39,442 nucleotides of DNA from Oscillospiraceae bacterium (GTDB taxonomy: Bacteria > Bacillota > Clostridia > Oscillospirales > CAG-272): the NCBI GenBank assembly GCA_015064085.1, contig SVSX01000014.1, positions 1-39,442 of the forward strand. The letters run 5' to 3'. A program made the translations under genes and the position numbers. Shown piece after piece: positions 1-7,541 of this stretch; position 1 is the stretch's first letter, and each line of letters opens with the position of its first letter. The notes below the pieces were generated by a model. That model searched no databases. It was not told the DNA's origin and was given only the letters and a program-made list of their open reading frames with translations.

Positions 1-3
1 TCC

Positions 4-99
4 ATCTTTATGGACTTTTTCTACCGCCGTTTTCGGGGCTCGACGTACGCTTGTACGCCTCACGCCCCGAAGAACGACGCTTCTTGCTCAAATCTGACT
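4..99 (+). repeat. Dispersed ~96-bp hairpin repeat, copy 1
   Basis: This stretch is about 95% identical by eye to the reverse complement of 27869-27965. It contains an internal palindrome in which CGGGGC pairs with GCCCCG around GTAC-gctt-GTAC. No coding function is evident: the reading frame through it is an accident of the repeat. It is probably a REP/MITE-like intergenic element. It starts at the window edge, so its full extent is unknown. Confidence 0.7.
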
Positions 100-112
100 A
101 TCCCCTAACAGA

Positions 113-150
113 GGCTGTCTCAAATTTACATTTGAGACAGCCCCTCTCTT
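113..150 (+). terminator. Terminator hairpin of the GGCTGTCTCAAA family
   Basis: Arms 113-125 and 130-142 are perfectly complementary (GGCTGTCTCAAAT and its complement), followed by a CTCTCTTTTT tract on the + strand. Near-identical stems occur at 8131-8163 and 22453-22494. The T-run suggests termination of something entering from the left, while the stem may also serve the minus-strand aldolase gene. Confidence 0.7.
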
Positions 151-168
151 TTTATGCTATCTGTGGGC

Positions 169-846
169 TCAGTCGAGCTCACAGATATTCTTTCCGCCGT
201 ATGCCTCGGTCCAATCCCTTGAAAAGCGCTCTACGATCTCGTCCACAAAGGGATTTTTCAGCATCTTCGTATAAAACTCGGGGGGCGCTGTGACTGCGTG
301 CGCTCCCGCAAGGAAGCACCTCATTATCTGATCGGTATTTCTGAAGCTTGCCACGAGCAGCTTTGTGCCGATCCCGTGGGTCGCGAAAAGCTCCGCTATG
401 TCCGACACCACCTGCTCTCCGCTGCCAAAGGAGTCGCTTATGCGGTTGAAATAGGGCGCGACGTAGTCTGCTCCCACGTTCGCCGCCATTGCCGCCTGCT
501 GAAGCGAAAAGATCACCGTTGCCGTGACCTTAAAGTCTTTCGACTTGAGTATCTTTATGGCTCTGATGCCCTCCTCCACGGCGGGGATCTTTACGTAGGT
601 ATTTTTGCCGAGGAGCGAAACTATCCTCTCTGCTTCCTTCACCATTCCCTCGCTGTCGGCGGCTGAGACCTGAACGTGGAGCTGCTTCTCTCCTATGATC
701 TCGCGGATCTTAAGAAGAGTGGGAAAGAATTCGCTCTTCTCCCTCGAAATTATCGTGGGATTCGTGGTAACGCCCGTTATATCGTATATATCGTTATATC
801 TTTTTATAACTTCAAGATCTGCAGTATCAAGTAATATTTCCACCAT
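169..846 (-). CDS. fsa: Transaldolase / fructose-6-phosphate aldolase-like protein
   Basis: This is a 225-residue small transaldolase of the FSA/TalC type, the usual length for that subfamily. Visible family marks are the N-terminal LLDTAD strand, GVTTNPTII (residues 25-33), the Schiff-base lysine K86 in YVKIPAV, VTATVIFSLQQA, and GADYVAPYFNRI. The family makes or cleaves fructose-6-phosphate or transfers a dihydroxyacetone unit from a cytoplasmic sugar phosphate. The start is the ATG at 844-846, preceded by AGAGGT. It is monocistronic here and I could not identify a clear promoter in the AT-rich upstream region. FSA and short transaldolase cannot be told apart by eye. Confidence 0.9.
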   Translation of the reverse strand: MVEILLDTADLEVIKRYNDIYDITGVTTNPTIISREKSEFFPTLLKIREIIGEKQLHVQVSAADSEGMVKEAERIVSLLGKNTYVKIPAVEEGIRAIKILKSKDFKVTATVIFSLQQAAMAANVGADYVAPYFNRISDSFGSGEQVVSDIAELFATHGIGTKLLVASFRNTDQIMRCFLAGAHAVTAPPEFYTKMLKNPFVDEIVERFSRDWTEAYGGKNICELD

Positions 847-1002
847 TTTACCTCTTTCTGTTTTTTATTTTTTTCGCTTGATATTTAGTTTTTTTGTGAT
901 ATTTTTTACCTTGACCGATATATTTTATCACATTTTTTGAATTTTTTCAAGACGAAAATTTCATTATATTAAAAATATTTTAAGGAAATAGTGAAATAGC
1001 CC
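847..1002. other. AT-rich divergent intergenic region
   Basis: This separates the minus-strand aldolase from the TRAP operon. It is very AT-rich with T-runs and A-runs. I see no gene and no convincing minus-strand -35/-10 pair. Confidence 0.5.
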
Positions 1003-1031
1003 TTGAAATGTTTAACAGAATGTGGTATAAT
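1003..1031 (+). promoter_or_regulatory. SigA promoter of the TRAP operon
   Basis: The -35 is TTGAAA (1003-1008) and the -10 is TATAAT (1026-1031), with a 17-bp spacer and a TGG extension just before the -10. It ends about 30 bp before the start codon of the binding protein. Confidence 0.85.
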
Positions 1032-1062
1032 GTATGCAAACTTATTTTTTGGAGGAAGTATC

Positions 1063-2016
1063 ATGAAAAAGATAATTTCGCTTGCGCTCCTGCTTGTGAT
1101 GATAATCACTCTCTCGGCGTGCGGCAATTCATCAACAATGACTATGGGTACGGGCGGTACTGCCGGAACATACTACGGCTACGGCGGAATCCTCGGATCT
1201 CACATCAAGAACACCGCGGGTGTTACGGTAAACGTTGTTGCTACAGACGGCTCAAAGGCTAACATTCTCGGCATCAACTCGGGTAACTACCAGCTCGGCA
1301 CTGTTCAGTCCGACGTTATGGCTTACGCTTGGAACGGCGCTCGCTCCTTCGAATCCGAGGGCGCTATCACCACCTTCCGCGTTATCGGCGGTCTCTACGC
1401 TGAGGCTGTTCAGCTCGTAACGATGAACCCCGACATCAAGTCGGTCGCAGACCTTGCGGGTAAAAAGGTATCTATCGGCGCTGCGGGCTCGGGCGTTTAC
1501 TTCAACGCAATCGACGTTCTCACAGCCGCAGGTCTCAGTGAGGAGAGCATAGTTCCTCAGTATCAGTCATTCGCTGACTCGGCAGACGCGCTCAAGGACG
1601 GTAAGATCGACGCGGCATTCATAGTTGCAGGTCCTCCCACACCCGCGATCACCGAGCTCTTCACAACAAACACCGCATACCTCGTTCCCATTGACGGCGC
1701 GGTTGCAGACAGCCTTATGAGCTCCTGCCCCTACTACACAACTCACACTATTCCCGCAGGAACTTATACGGGACAGACCGCCGACATAAAGACGGTTACA
1801 GTTAAGGCAACACTTATCGTAAGCGCTTCGGCTTCCGAGGACACTGTTTACGAGATCACAAAGGCTATCTTCGATAACGTTGATGCTATCAAGTCTTCCC
1901 ACGCCAAGGGCGCTGAGCTCTCTATAGAGAACGCAACCTCGGGTATGACCGCTCCCTTCCACGCAGGTGCTGCAAAGTACTTCGCTGAAAAGGGCGTTAC
2001 AGTCGAGACTAAGTAA
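1063..2016 (+). CDS. TAXI-family TRAP transporter solute-binding lipoprotein
   Basis: This 317-residue extracytoplasmic binding protein captures a small carboxylated solute and delivers it to the fused TRAP permease downstream. It starts with a lipoprotein signal peptide (MKK, hydrophobic stretch, LSAC lipobox with Cys20). It continues with GTGGTAGTYYGYGG, typical of the TAXI family, and with VADLAGKKVSIGAAGSG in the middle. The start at 1063 is chosen because GGAGGAAG (1051-1058) is spaced correctly; a longer reading frame back to 1003 would overlap the promoter. The ligand cannot be deduced, though glutamate/dicarboxylate-like solutes are usual for the family. Confidence 0.92.
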   Translation: MKKIISLALLLVMIITLSACGNSSTMTMGTGGTAGTYYGYGGILGSHIKNTAGVTVNVVATDGSKANILGINSGNYQLGTVQSDVMAYAWNGARSFESEGAITTFRVIGGLYAEAVQLVTMNPDIKSVADLAGKKVSIGAAGSGVYFNAIDVLTAAGLSEESIVPQYQSFADSADALKDGKIDAAFIVAGPPTPAITELFTTNTAYLVPIDGAVADSLMSSCPYYTTHTIPAGTYTGQTADIKTVTVKATLIVSASASEDTVYEITKAIFDNVDAIKSSHAKGAELSIENATSGMTAPFHAGAAKYFAEKGVTVETK

Positions 2017-2031
2017 TAAGGCTCGATATTC

Positions 2032-2057
2032 GGCTGCGGCGGAACACCGCCGCAGCC
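2032..2057 (+). terminator. Intercistronic GC-rich hairpin between binding protein and permease
   Basis: Arms GGCTGCGGCGG (2032-2042) and CCGCCGCAGCC (2047-2057) form an 11-bp perfect stem with an AACA loop. No long T-run follows (TTAATTT). It is probably an attenuator or mRNA-stabilising stem that keeps the binding protein in excess over the permease, as is common in transporter operons. Confidence 0.6.
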
Positions 2058-2129
2058 TTAATTTACCCTATCCTTCCAGAACCTAAGAAAGGAATTTACA
2101 ATGGCACTCTTTAAGAAAAAAATACGGCA

Positions 2130-4055
2130 GTGAACGAAGAGCCAATGGATCTTGACGCCATTATGAAAAAGTATGACAAGGAATCCACCACCCGAATTTG
2201 GGAGGGAGTTCCGAAGATCATCGTTACCTCGATCCTTGCCCTCTTTTCGGTAATGTGCATATACGTTACCTTCTTTGCCACCTGGCTTGACGAGCTGAGG
2301 CTTACCACCTTTATGGCTTATATAATCTTTATCGGTTATATGGTCTTCCCCGCGAGAAAGGGAGTCCAGAAGCCAAACCATATGCCCTGGTATGACATCG
2401 TGCTTATGCTGCTCGGCTCGGGCTCATTCTTATATTTCGCCTTTAACGCGGGTGACATCGTCGCTCGCTACAATATAACTACCCTTGAGGTCATCATCGG
2501 TATTGTCGGTATCCTCTGCCTTGCGGAGCTCTGCCGCAGAAGCGTGGGACTTCCGATCATCATAGTCGCTGCGGTTCTCCTTATATACGCCCTTATTTTC
2601 GGACTTCACAACCCCAATTTCTTCGCGAGAATAACCGAGAGCGTACGTATCCTCTTCTATTCCAAGGAGGGCGTTCTTTCAACTCCCGTCAACGTGTGCT
2701 CCAAATATATAGTAATGTTCATTATCTTCGGTGCTTTCCTTGAAAGAACAGGCGTTGCCGATTTCTTCATCAAGATCGCGAACGCCCTTGTGGGTCGCTT
2801 CTCAGGCGGACCCGCAAAGGTTGCCGTTGTCGCCTCTGCCCTTGAGGGTATGGTGTCGGGCTCGTCGGTAGCAAACACCGTCGGCTCGGGCGCGGTTACT
2901 ATCCCCCTTATGAAAAAGACGGGATACAAGGCTGAATTCGCCGCTGCCGCTGAGGCGTCCGCATCTACAGGCGGTCAAATAATGCCCCCCATTATGGGCG
3001 CTGCCGCTTTCCTTATGGCTGAGACAGTCGGCGTTGCCTATTCAAGTATTGTCGTCAGAGCTATACTCCCCGCCCTTCTCTATTTCGCGGGTGTATTCAT
3101 CGCCGTTCACCTCGAGGCTAAGAAGGAGGGTCTCCGCGGTCTTACCAAGGAGGAGCTCCCGAGACTCAAGCCCCTTCTTAAGAAGACCTACCTGCTTCTC
3201 CCCCTTATCGTGCTTATCGCCCTGGTAGGCTCGAGCACTCGCTCGATCGCTTACGCGGCTGTTATCGCTATCGTTGTAGCTATCATCGTCAGCCTTTTCA
3301 ACAAGGAGAGCAGAATTACCCCCAAGCGCCTTTGGGAGGCTCTTGCGGCGGGCGCTCAGGGAATGATAACAGTTGCCGTTGCCTGCGGTATCGCGGGTAT
3401 CGTTGCGGGTGTTATCAGCGTAACGGGTCTCGCTTATATGCTCTTCAACGGAATAGTTTCTGTTGCGGGTAACCACCTTATCATTGCTCTCTTCCTCACG
3501 ATGCTCTGCTGCATCGTCCTTGGAATGGGCGTTCCCACAACGGCTAACTACTGCATTATGGCGGCAACCTGCGCGCCTATCCTCGTCCAGATGGGTGTTC
3601 CGATGCTCGCCGCTCACTTCTTCGTATTCTATTTCGGTATAGTTGCCGACCTCACTCCCCCCGTTGCCCTCGCGGCTTACGCGGGCGCGGCTATCGGTCA
3701 GGCAAATCCGATGAAGACCGCCTTTACGGCAACCAAGCTGGCTATCGGCGCTTTCATCGTCCCTTACGTATTCGCCCTCAACCCCGCAATGCTCTTTATC
3801 GGAACGAACGGTGTCCTCGAGATACTCCTCATCGTCATCTCCTCCTTCGTCGGTATATTCGCGGTCTCGGCGGCGCTTGAAGGATATATTCTGACGAATA
3901 TGCCCTGGTATCAGCGAATAATAAGTGTCGCGGGCGGACTTCTGCTTATCTACCCCGGAGTAGTCACAGACGTTATCGGTCTCTCGATCGTAGCCCTTGT
4001 GGTCATCCTTCAGATAATCACCAAGCAGAGAAGAAACAAAACTCTTGCAGCCTGA
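2130..4055 (+). CDS. TRAP transporter fused permease (DctQM/TAXI type)
   Basis: This 641-residue polytopic membrane protein joins the small (4TM) and large (12TM) TRAP subunits and couples solute uptake to Na+ or H+ flow. The SGSSVANTVGSGAVTIPLMKK segment and MGVPTTANYCIMAATCAPIL are typical of DctM-like permeases. It works with the lipoprotein just upstream. The frame opens at GTG 2130, which lacks its own ribosome site. The well-placed AAGAAAGGA precedes an ATG at 2101 whose frame stops after ten codons. Adding one A to the A7 run at 2116-2122 joins the two frames, so the native start is probably 2101 (see findings). Confidence 0.9.
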   Translation: MNEEPMDLDAIMKKYDKESTTRIWEGVPKIIVTSILALFSVMCIYVTFFATWLDELRLTTFMAYIIFIGYMVFPARKGVQKPNHMPWYDIVLMLLGSGSFLYFAFNAGDIVARYNITTLEVIIGIVGILCLAELCRRSVGLPIIIVAAVLLIYALIFGLHNPNFFARITESVRILFYSKEGVLSTPVNVCSKYIVMFIIFGAFLERTGVADFFIKIANALVGRFSGGPAKVAVVASALEGMVSGSSVANTVGSGAVTIPLMKKTGYKAEFAAAAEASASTGGQIMPPIMGAAAFLMAETVGVAYSSIVVRAILPALLYFAGVFIAVHLEAKKEGLRGLTKEELPRLKPLLKKTYLLLPLIVLIALVGSSTRSIAYAAVIAIVVAIIVSLFNKESRITPKRLWEALAAGAQGMITVAVACGIAGIVAGVISVTGLAYMLFNGIVSVAGNHLIIALFLTMLCCIVLGMGVPTTANYCIMAATCAPILVQMGVPMLAAHFFVFYFGIVADLTPPVALAAYAGAAIGQANPMKTAFTATKLAIGAFIVPYVFALNPAMLFIGTNGVLEILLIVISSFVGIFAVSAALEGYILTNMPWYQRIISVAGGLLLIYPGVVTDVIGLSIVALVVILQIITKQRRNKTLAA

Positions 4056-4076
4056 CGGCTTCAATAATAACAAAAC

Positions 4077-4115
4077 ACAGCTCCCCTGTAGATCTACAGA
4101 GGAGCTGTTCGTTTT
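4077..4115. terminator. Terminator between TRAP operon and LysR gene
   Basis: Arms ACAGCTCC-CCTGTA (4077-4090) and TACAG-A-GGAGCTGT (4095-4108) flank a GATC centre and are followed by TCGTTTTT. It lies between two converging genes and probably stops transcription of the TRAP operon. Confidence 0.75.
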
Positions 4116-4963
4116 TAATTGCGTATCGTTTCCTTGAACACCTCAAGAAAGACCTCGACCGATCGCTTAACGCGCTTGTTTCTCGGCAGGTAGGCGTAGG
4201 TCTTTCGGCGTATATTACCCACACTCTTTAGTGAAACGTTATCCGAAAAGAGCCGACGCCAGGAAAAGGACGGCACAAAGGCAATGCCGAGTCCGCGCTC
4301 GATGTATTTTCTTATGTAAAAAGGGTCGTCTGTCTGTATCGCGATGTTCGGAGTAAATCCCGCCTCGTTACAGGTGCTGACGGTGATATTGTGTAGACTG
4401 CTTCCCGTTGCCATCGTGATGAATCTCTCACCCACAAGCTCCTCGGCTGACACAAGCTCCCGCTCTGCCAGAGGGTGATCTCGATTGACCGCGAGACAGA
4501 TCTCCTCGTCAAGGAGCAGTATCCTGCTCTCGTATTCTATCGGACAGCTGTCGGATATGAGAATATCAAAGTCGTTCTCCCCCCCGCTCGTATGATTCAT
4601 AACAAAGTTCACCTGAGGATAAAGCATTGTGAACCTCTCCACCGCGTCGGTCAGGGTACTTCGGTTGCAAAGGCAGGTTATCTTTATCTCACCGAAGATC
4701 TCTCCCTCTCTGTCGGTGAGAGCAGCTTTGGCGCTTTCAAGAAGCGACAGCGCCTCCGAGGCGGCGGAAAAGAATTTCTTTCCGTCGTCGTTGAGAAATA
4801 TCTTGTTCGAGCGGTGCTCAAAAAGCTCACAGCCAAGCTCTCTCTCGAGCCTTTTGACCGATTGTGATATGTTCGAGGTGGGAACGAGATATTTCCTCGC
4901 TGTTTTTGAAAAATTCTGGCTCACCGCCGCGTCGCAAAAATATCTGAGCTGCAAAAGTTCCAT
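4115..4963 (-). CDS. LysR-family transcriptional regulator
   Basis: This 282-residue protein has an N-terminal winged HTH (MELLQLRYFCDAAVSQNFSKTARKYLVPTSNISQSVKRLE, about residues 1-60) and a periplasmic-binding-like effector domain. A ribosome site AAGGAG precedes the ATG. It is divergent from the PQ-loop gene at 5112, and a perfect dyad sits between the two (5005-5032). By family habit that gene is its most likely target, together with autoregulation. The TRAP operon converges on it and is a less likely target. The effector is unknown. Confidence 0.9.
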   Translation of the reverse strand: MELLQLRYFCDAAVSQNFSKTARKYLVPTSNISQSVKRLERELGCELFEHRSNKIFLNDDGKKFFSAASEALSLLESAKAALTDREGEIFGEIKITCLCNRSTLTDAVERFTMLYPQVNFVMNHTSGGENDFDILISDSCPIEYESRILLLDEEICLAVNRDHPLAERELVSAEELVGERFITMATGSSLHNITVSTCNEAGFTPNIAIQTDDPFYIRKYIERGLGIAFVPSFSWRRLFSDNVSLKSVGNIRRKTYAYLPRNKRVKRSVEVFLEVFKETIRN

Positions 4964-4992
4964 AATCTCTCTCCTTATAGCTTTGTATCATT

Positions 4993-5021
4993 ATTTTATC
5001 ACCTCTTGCTTTAACTGTCAA
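4993..5021 (-). promoter_or_regulatory. Promoter of the LysR gene
   Basis: Read on the minus strand: TTGACA (5016-5021), 17 bp, then TAAAAT (4993-4998) with a TGA extension. Its -35 lies inside the dyad at 5005-5032, so a bound regulator would block it. Confidence 0.75.
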
Positions 5022-5032
5022 GTGAAAGCAAG
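5005..5032. promoter_or_regulatory. Putative LysR operator (28-bp dyad)
   Basis: CTTGCTTT (5005-5012) and AAAGCAAG (5025-5032) are perfect inverted repeats 12 bp apart. The centre (about 5018.5) is roughly 66 bp upstream of the start point predicted for the PQ-loop gene, the classical LysR recognition position, and it overlaps the regulator's own -35. That it is the binding site is inference. Confidence 0.6.
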
Positions 5033-5049
5033 TGCATTTTATTTAATTA

Positions 5050-5078
5050 TTTACATTAAGGATACGCAGTGATAAAAT
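5050..5078 (+). promoter_or_regulatory. Promoter of the PQ-loop gene
   Basis: TTTACA (5050-5055), 17 bp, TAAAAT (5073-5078) with a TGA extension. The -35 and -10 are both imperfect, consistent with an activator-assisted promoter. Confidence 0.75.
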
Positions 5079-5111
5079 AAAGTATATATATTATTATCAA
5101 GGAGAATAAAA

Positions 5112-5423
5112 ATGGCAGAATTATTGGAAATAATTATGATCGTCAGCTTCGGCGCTTCCTGGCCGCTGAACGTTATCAAATCCTACAAGGCGAGAACGAC
5201 AAAGGGAAAAAGCCTCGGCTTTTTGCTTCTGATCTTTTTCGGATACATAGCGGGTATCACCTCCAAGCTGGTCAACGACACCTATATGGCTCAGATCGAT
5301 CAGAAGTGGTACGTGCTCTTCTTCTATATTCTTAACTTCATTATGGTCGGAACAGACCTCCTGCTCTATATCAGAAACCGCAGACTTGACAAGGAAAGAG
5401 CCCGTGAGGTCTCGGCAAAGTAA
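5112..5423 (+). CDS. PQ-loop / SemiSWEET-like small membrane protein
   Basis: This is a 103-residue protein with three hydrophobic segments (about 5-20, 36-55, 68-87). Its SWPLNVIKSYKARTTKGKSLGF stretch resembles the PQ-loop repeat of bacterial SemiSWEET sugar transporters, which act as dimers. Ribosome site AAGGAG is at 5100-5105. Transcription is probably controlled by the divergent LysR. The substrate is unknown: sugar is the family norm, but many clostridial members are uncharacterised. Confidence 0.75.
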   Translation: MAELLEIIMIVSFGASWPLNVIKSYKARTTKGKSLGFLLLIFFGYIAGITSKLVNDTYMAQIDQKWYVLFFYILNFIMVGTDLLLYIRNRRLDKERAREVSAK

Positions 5424-5571
5424 CCTCGGTATTTTATCTAAAAGGAGAATATATCTATCTCAAGGAGGAGAGCGCTACGTTGGAATTCATTGAGGAAAAG
5501 CTGCATTATTAATAATGGAAAAGCTTTGATACCCTTTCTTAACACCGTCGGGAGATTTGCCCGACGGTGTT
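5424..5571 (+). terminator. Region ending in a strong terminator after the PQ-loop gene
   Basis: AACACCGTCGGG (5541-5552) and CCCGACGGTGTT (5560-5571) form a 12-bp stem followed by TTTCTC. Between the gene and the stem are two Shine-Dalgarno-like sequences (AAAGGAGA near 5440 and AAGGAGG near 5463) and a ten-codon TTG frame at 5480-5512 of doubtful meaning. Confidence 0.75.
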
Positions 5572-5610
5572 TTTCTCTGCTAAGTTTTTTCGGAAAATAC
5601 TGCCCTATTG

Positions 5611-5639
5611 TTGATTTTTCACCGCCGATATGCTATAAT
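5611..5639 (+). promoter_or_regulatory. Promoter of the GH78-like gene
   Basis: TTGATT (5611-5616), 17 bp, TATAAT (5634-5639) with a TGC extension. Confidence 0.8.
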
Positions 5640-5669
5640 CCAATTAACGTATCTACAAGGAGGTGCTTT

Positions 5670-6824
5670 ATGTTAAACGAAAAAGCGAAATGGATATGGA
5701 TCTCTCCCACCTTCTCGCAAAACGAATACGTTGCCTTTGAGGGGAGCTACGAATATTCCCGAGGCAAGGCTATCCTCCGTATTGCCGCCGAGACCGACTA
5801 TATCCTCTATGTAAATCACCGCCTCGTCTCCTTCGGACAGTTTGCGGGTTATCCCTTTGAGAAATATTATGACGAGATCGACCTCTCGGAATTCTCAAGA
5901 GAAGGAAGCAACACCCTCACCGTCACCGTACGCTACGAGGGAGTGAACTCCGCCACCCATATAGACGACGGCGGCGGACTTATCTTTTCCCTTGAGATCG
6001 ACGGCGAGCTTGCCCTTGTGAGCGACGAAAATATACTTTGCGGCTATGACGGTCGCTATATCGCTGGTCAGACCCGACTTATCACCCCTCAGCTGGGGCT
6101 CACCTCGGGTATGAAAAGCGGTACTTACAAGGCAGACCGACAGTCGGTCGAGGTGAAAAAGACCAGAAATATAAAGAAACGCCCCGTAAAAAAGACAGTC
6201 CTCGGCGACTTTATCGAGGCACAGCCTATCTCCGAGGGAAGCCGCATATACGACCTCGGGCGCGAGGAGGCGGGATATCTCAAAATAAAGCTGAGATCCC
6301 CATCCCAGGCATCGGTGAAGGTGGTCTACGGTGAGCACCTTGCCGACAAAGAGGTGAGATATCTTATAGGAAAACGGGATTTTTCGGTGGACATCGAGGC
6401 AGACAGCGGCGAGGAGGAATTTATTCTGCTCTTCCTCAGAATTGCCGCAAGGTATCTTCAGGTCTATGCTCCCGATAAGACCGAGATACTCTCAATAGGT
6501 CTCCTTCCCTCGCGCTACCCACTCACCGAAAAGCCCTTTGCGCTCACGGGGCTTGACAAGGAAATCTATGACACCTCCATCAGGACTCTGCGTCTCTGTA
6601 TGAACACTCATTACGAGGACTGCCCCTGGCGTGAGCAGGCGCTCTACGTTCTCGACTCGAGAAACCAGATGCTCTGTGGCTATTACGCCTTCGAGGAGAC
6701 CGAATTTCAGCGTGAAAACCTGAAATTCATCGCGAAAGGAACACGTGAGGACGGCTTTCTCGAGCTTACCTACCCCGCGGTAAACACCCCCGCGATACCC
6801 TTGACGTCATTCTCGGCTTTATGA
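5670..6824 (+). CDS. GH78-like (alpha-L-rhamnosidase-type) glycosidase, N-terminal part of a frameshifted gene
   Basis: This 384-residue fragment begins at ATG 5670 after AAGGAGGTG. It has an N-terminal beta-sandwich (KWIWISPTFSQNEYVAFEGSYEY), a second beta-domain with GQTRLITPQ and YDLGREEAGYLKIKL, and the start of an (alpha/alpha)6 barrel marked by HYEDCPWREQALYVLDSRNQM (near 310), the GH78-like active-site region. It ends at an out-of-frame TGA after LTYPAVNTPAIP. The rest of the barrel follows at 6821 in another frame. The family releases terminal rhamnose or related sugars from plant glycans. There is no signal peptide, so it should act inside the cell on imported oligosaccharides. Confidence 0.85.
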   Translation: MLNEKAKWIWISPTFSQNEYVAFEGSYEYSRGKAILRIAAETDYILYVNHRLVSFGQFAGYPFEKYYDEIDLSEFSREGSNTLTVTVRYEGVNSATHIDDGGGLIFSLEIDGELALVSDENILCGYDGRYIAGQTRLITPQLGLTSGMKSGTYKADRQSVEVKKTRNIKKRPVKKTVLGDFIEAQPISEGSRIYDLGREEAGYLKIKLRSPSQASVKVVYGEHLADKEVRYLIGKRDFSVDIEADSGEEEFILLFLRIAARYLQVYAPDKTEILSIGLLPSRYPLTEKPFALTGLDKEIYDTSIRTLRLCMNTHYEDCPWREQALYVLDSRNQMLCGYYAFEETEFQRENLKFIAKGTREDGFLELTYPAVNTPAIPLTSFSAL

Positions 6825-7438
6825 ACAAGCTTTACAGCCGAATAGACGAAAACGGTCTTATCCCCGAGCTCGAGCCCCCCTTCTGGAATTTTTACGAGTG
6901 GACCGAGGGCAGCTCGGGAAAGTCAAGCTCTCCCTATCACCTTATCCTCAACGCCGCCTTTGTCTATTCCTGCGAGAGGCTCTCGGAGCTTTGCAGACTC
7001 GCAAACAGAAGCTTCGGACTTGACACAGCGCCGATCAAAAAGGCTATTAAAAAAGAATTTTTCAACCCCGAAAGGGGAATATTCACCCTTTCTCCGAACG
7101 GTAAGACAGCTTCTCAGCTTGGAAACGCCTTCGCGCTTCTGATCGGTCTTGGCGACGAGAGAACAAAGGAGGCGCTCAAATGCTCGGCGGAGCTGATCCC
7201 CGCCACCCTTTCTATGCTGCCCTTCATCTACGACGCCCTTCTTCTTTGCGACTGCTCCGCAAAGGATTTTATCCTTAGGGATATCCGCGAGAAATACGGC
7301 TATATGCTCCGCGAGGGCGCGACCACCTTCTGGGAGACCATCGAGGGCGAGTCTGCCTTCAGCCGCGCGGGAAGCCTCTGCCACGGTTGGAGCGCTATTC
7401 CGATCTATTACTATAATATTTTTCGGAACGGAAAATAA
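6821..7438 (+). CDS. GH78-like glycosidase, C-terminal part of the frameshifted gene
   Basis: These 205 residues complete the catalytic barrel of the preceding fragment. They include ENGLIPELEPPFWNFYEWTEG and the late motif GATTFWETIEGESAFSRAGSLCHGWSAIP, typical of GH78-like enzymes. The ATG at 6821 overlaps the upstream stop as ATGA but has no ribosome site before it. The frame is open upstream (LDVILGF precedes the Met), so this is more likely one gene broken by a single-base change near 6797-6801 than two coupled genes. Restored, the protein would be about 590 residues. Confidence 0.8.
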   Translation: MNKLYSRIDENGLIPELEPPFWNFYEWTEGSSGKSSSPYHLILNAAFVYSCERLSELCRLANRSFGLDTAPIKKAIKKEFFNPERGIFTLSPNGKTASQLGNAFALLIGLGDERTKEALKCSAELIPATLSMLPFIYDALLLCDCSAKDFILRDIREKYGYMLREGATTFWETIEGESAFSRAGSLCHGWSAIPIYYYNIFRNGK

Positions 7439-7454
7439 AAATTTTCATAAGACC

Positions 7455-7483
7455 TTGAAATCGCGGAAATAAGATGTTATAAT
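7455..7483 (+). promoter_or_regulatory. Promoter of the RpiB-like gene
   Basis: TTGAAA (7455-7460), 17 bp, TATAAT (7478-7483) with a TGT extension. Confidence 0.85.
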
Positions 7484-7500
7484 AAAATCACATAAACCGA

Positions 7501-7529
7501 AGAAAGGACGCCTTTGACGGGCAAAGGCG
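7501..7529 (+). promoter_or_regulatory. Leader with ribosome site and hairpin
   Basis: A Shine-Dalgarno AGAAAGGA (7501-7508) is followed directly by a stem (CGCCTTTG 7509-7516, CAAAGGCG 7522-7529) and then 12 nt to the ATG at 7542. The hairpin may fold out the spacer and bring the ribosome site to a normal distance, which would be a possible control point. Confidence 0.45.
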
Positions 7530-7541
7530 ACGGTAAAGAAA

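Noticed and set aside
51-293. 80-residue + strand frame beginning MYASRPEERRF
   Set aside because: The same N-terminal words occur at 27735-27917 (-) only because both lie in the dispersed hairpin repeat. It is repeat sequence, not a gene.
3042-4073. 343-residue open frame on the minus strand
   Set aside because: It lies wholly under the TRAP permease, has a highly charged, low-complexity translation, and has no ribosome site.
5480-5512. Ten-codon TTG frame after an AAGGAGG
   Set aside because: The spacing to the ribosome site is long (about 11 bp), the start is weak and the peptide is too short to support.
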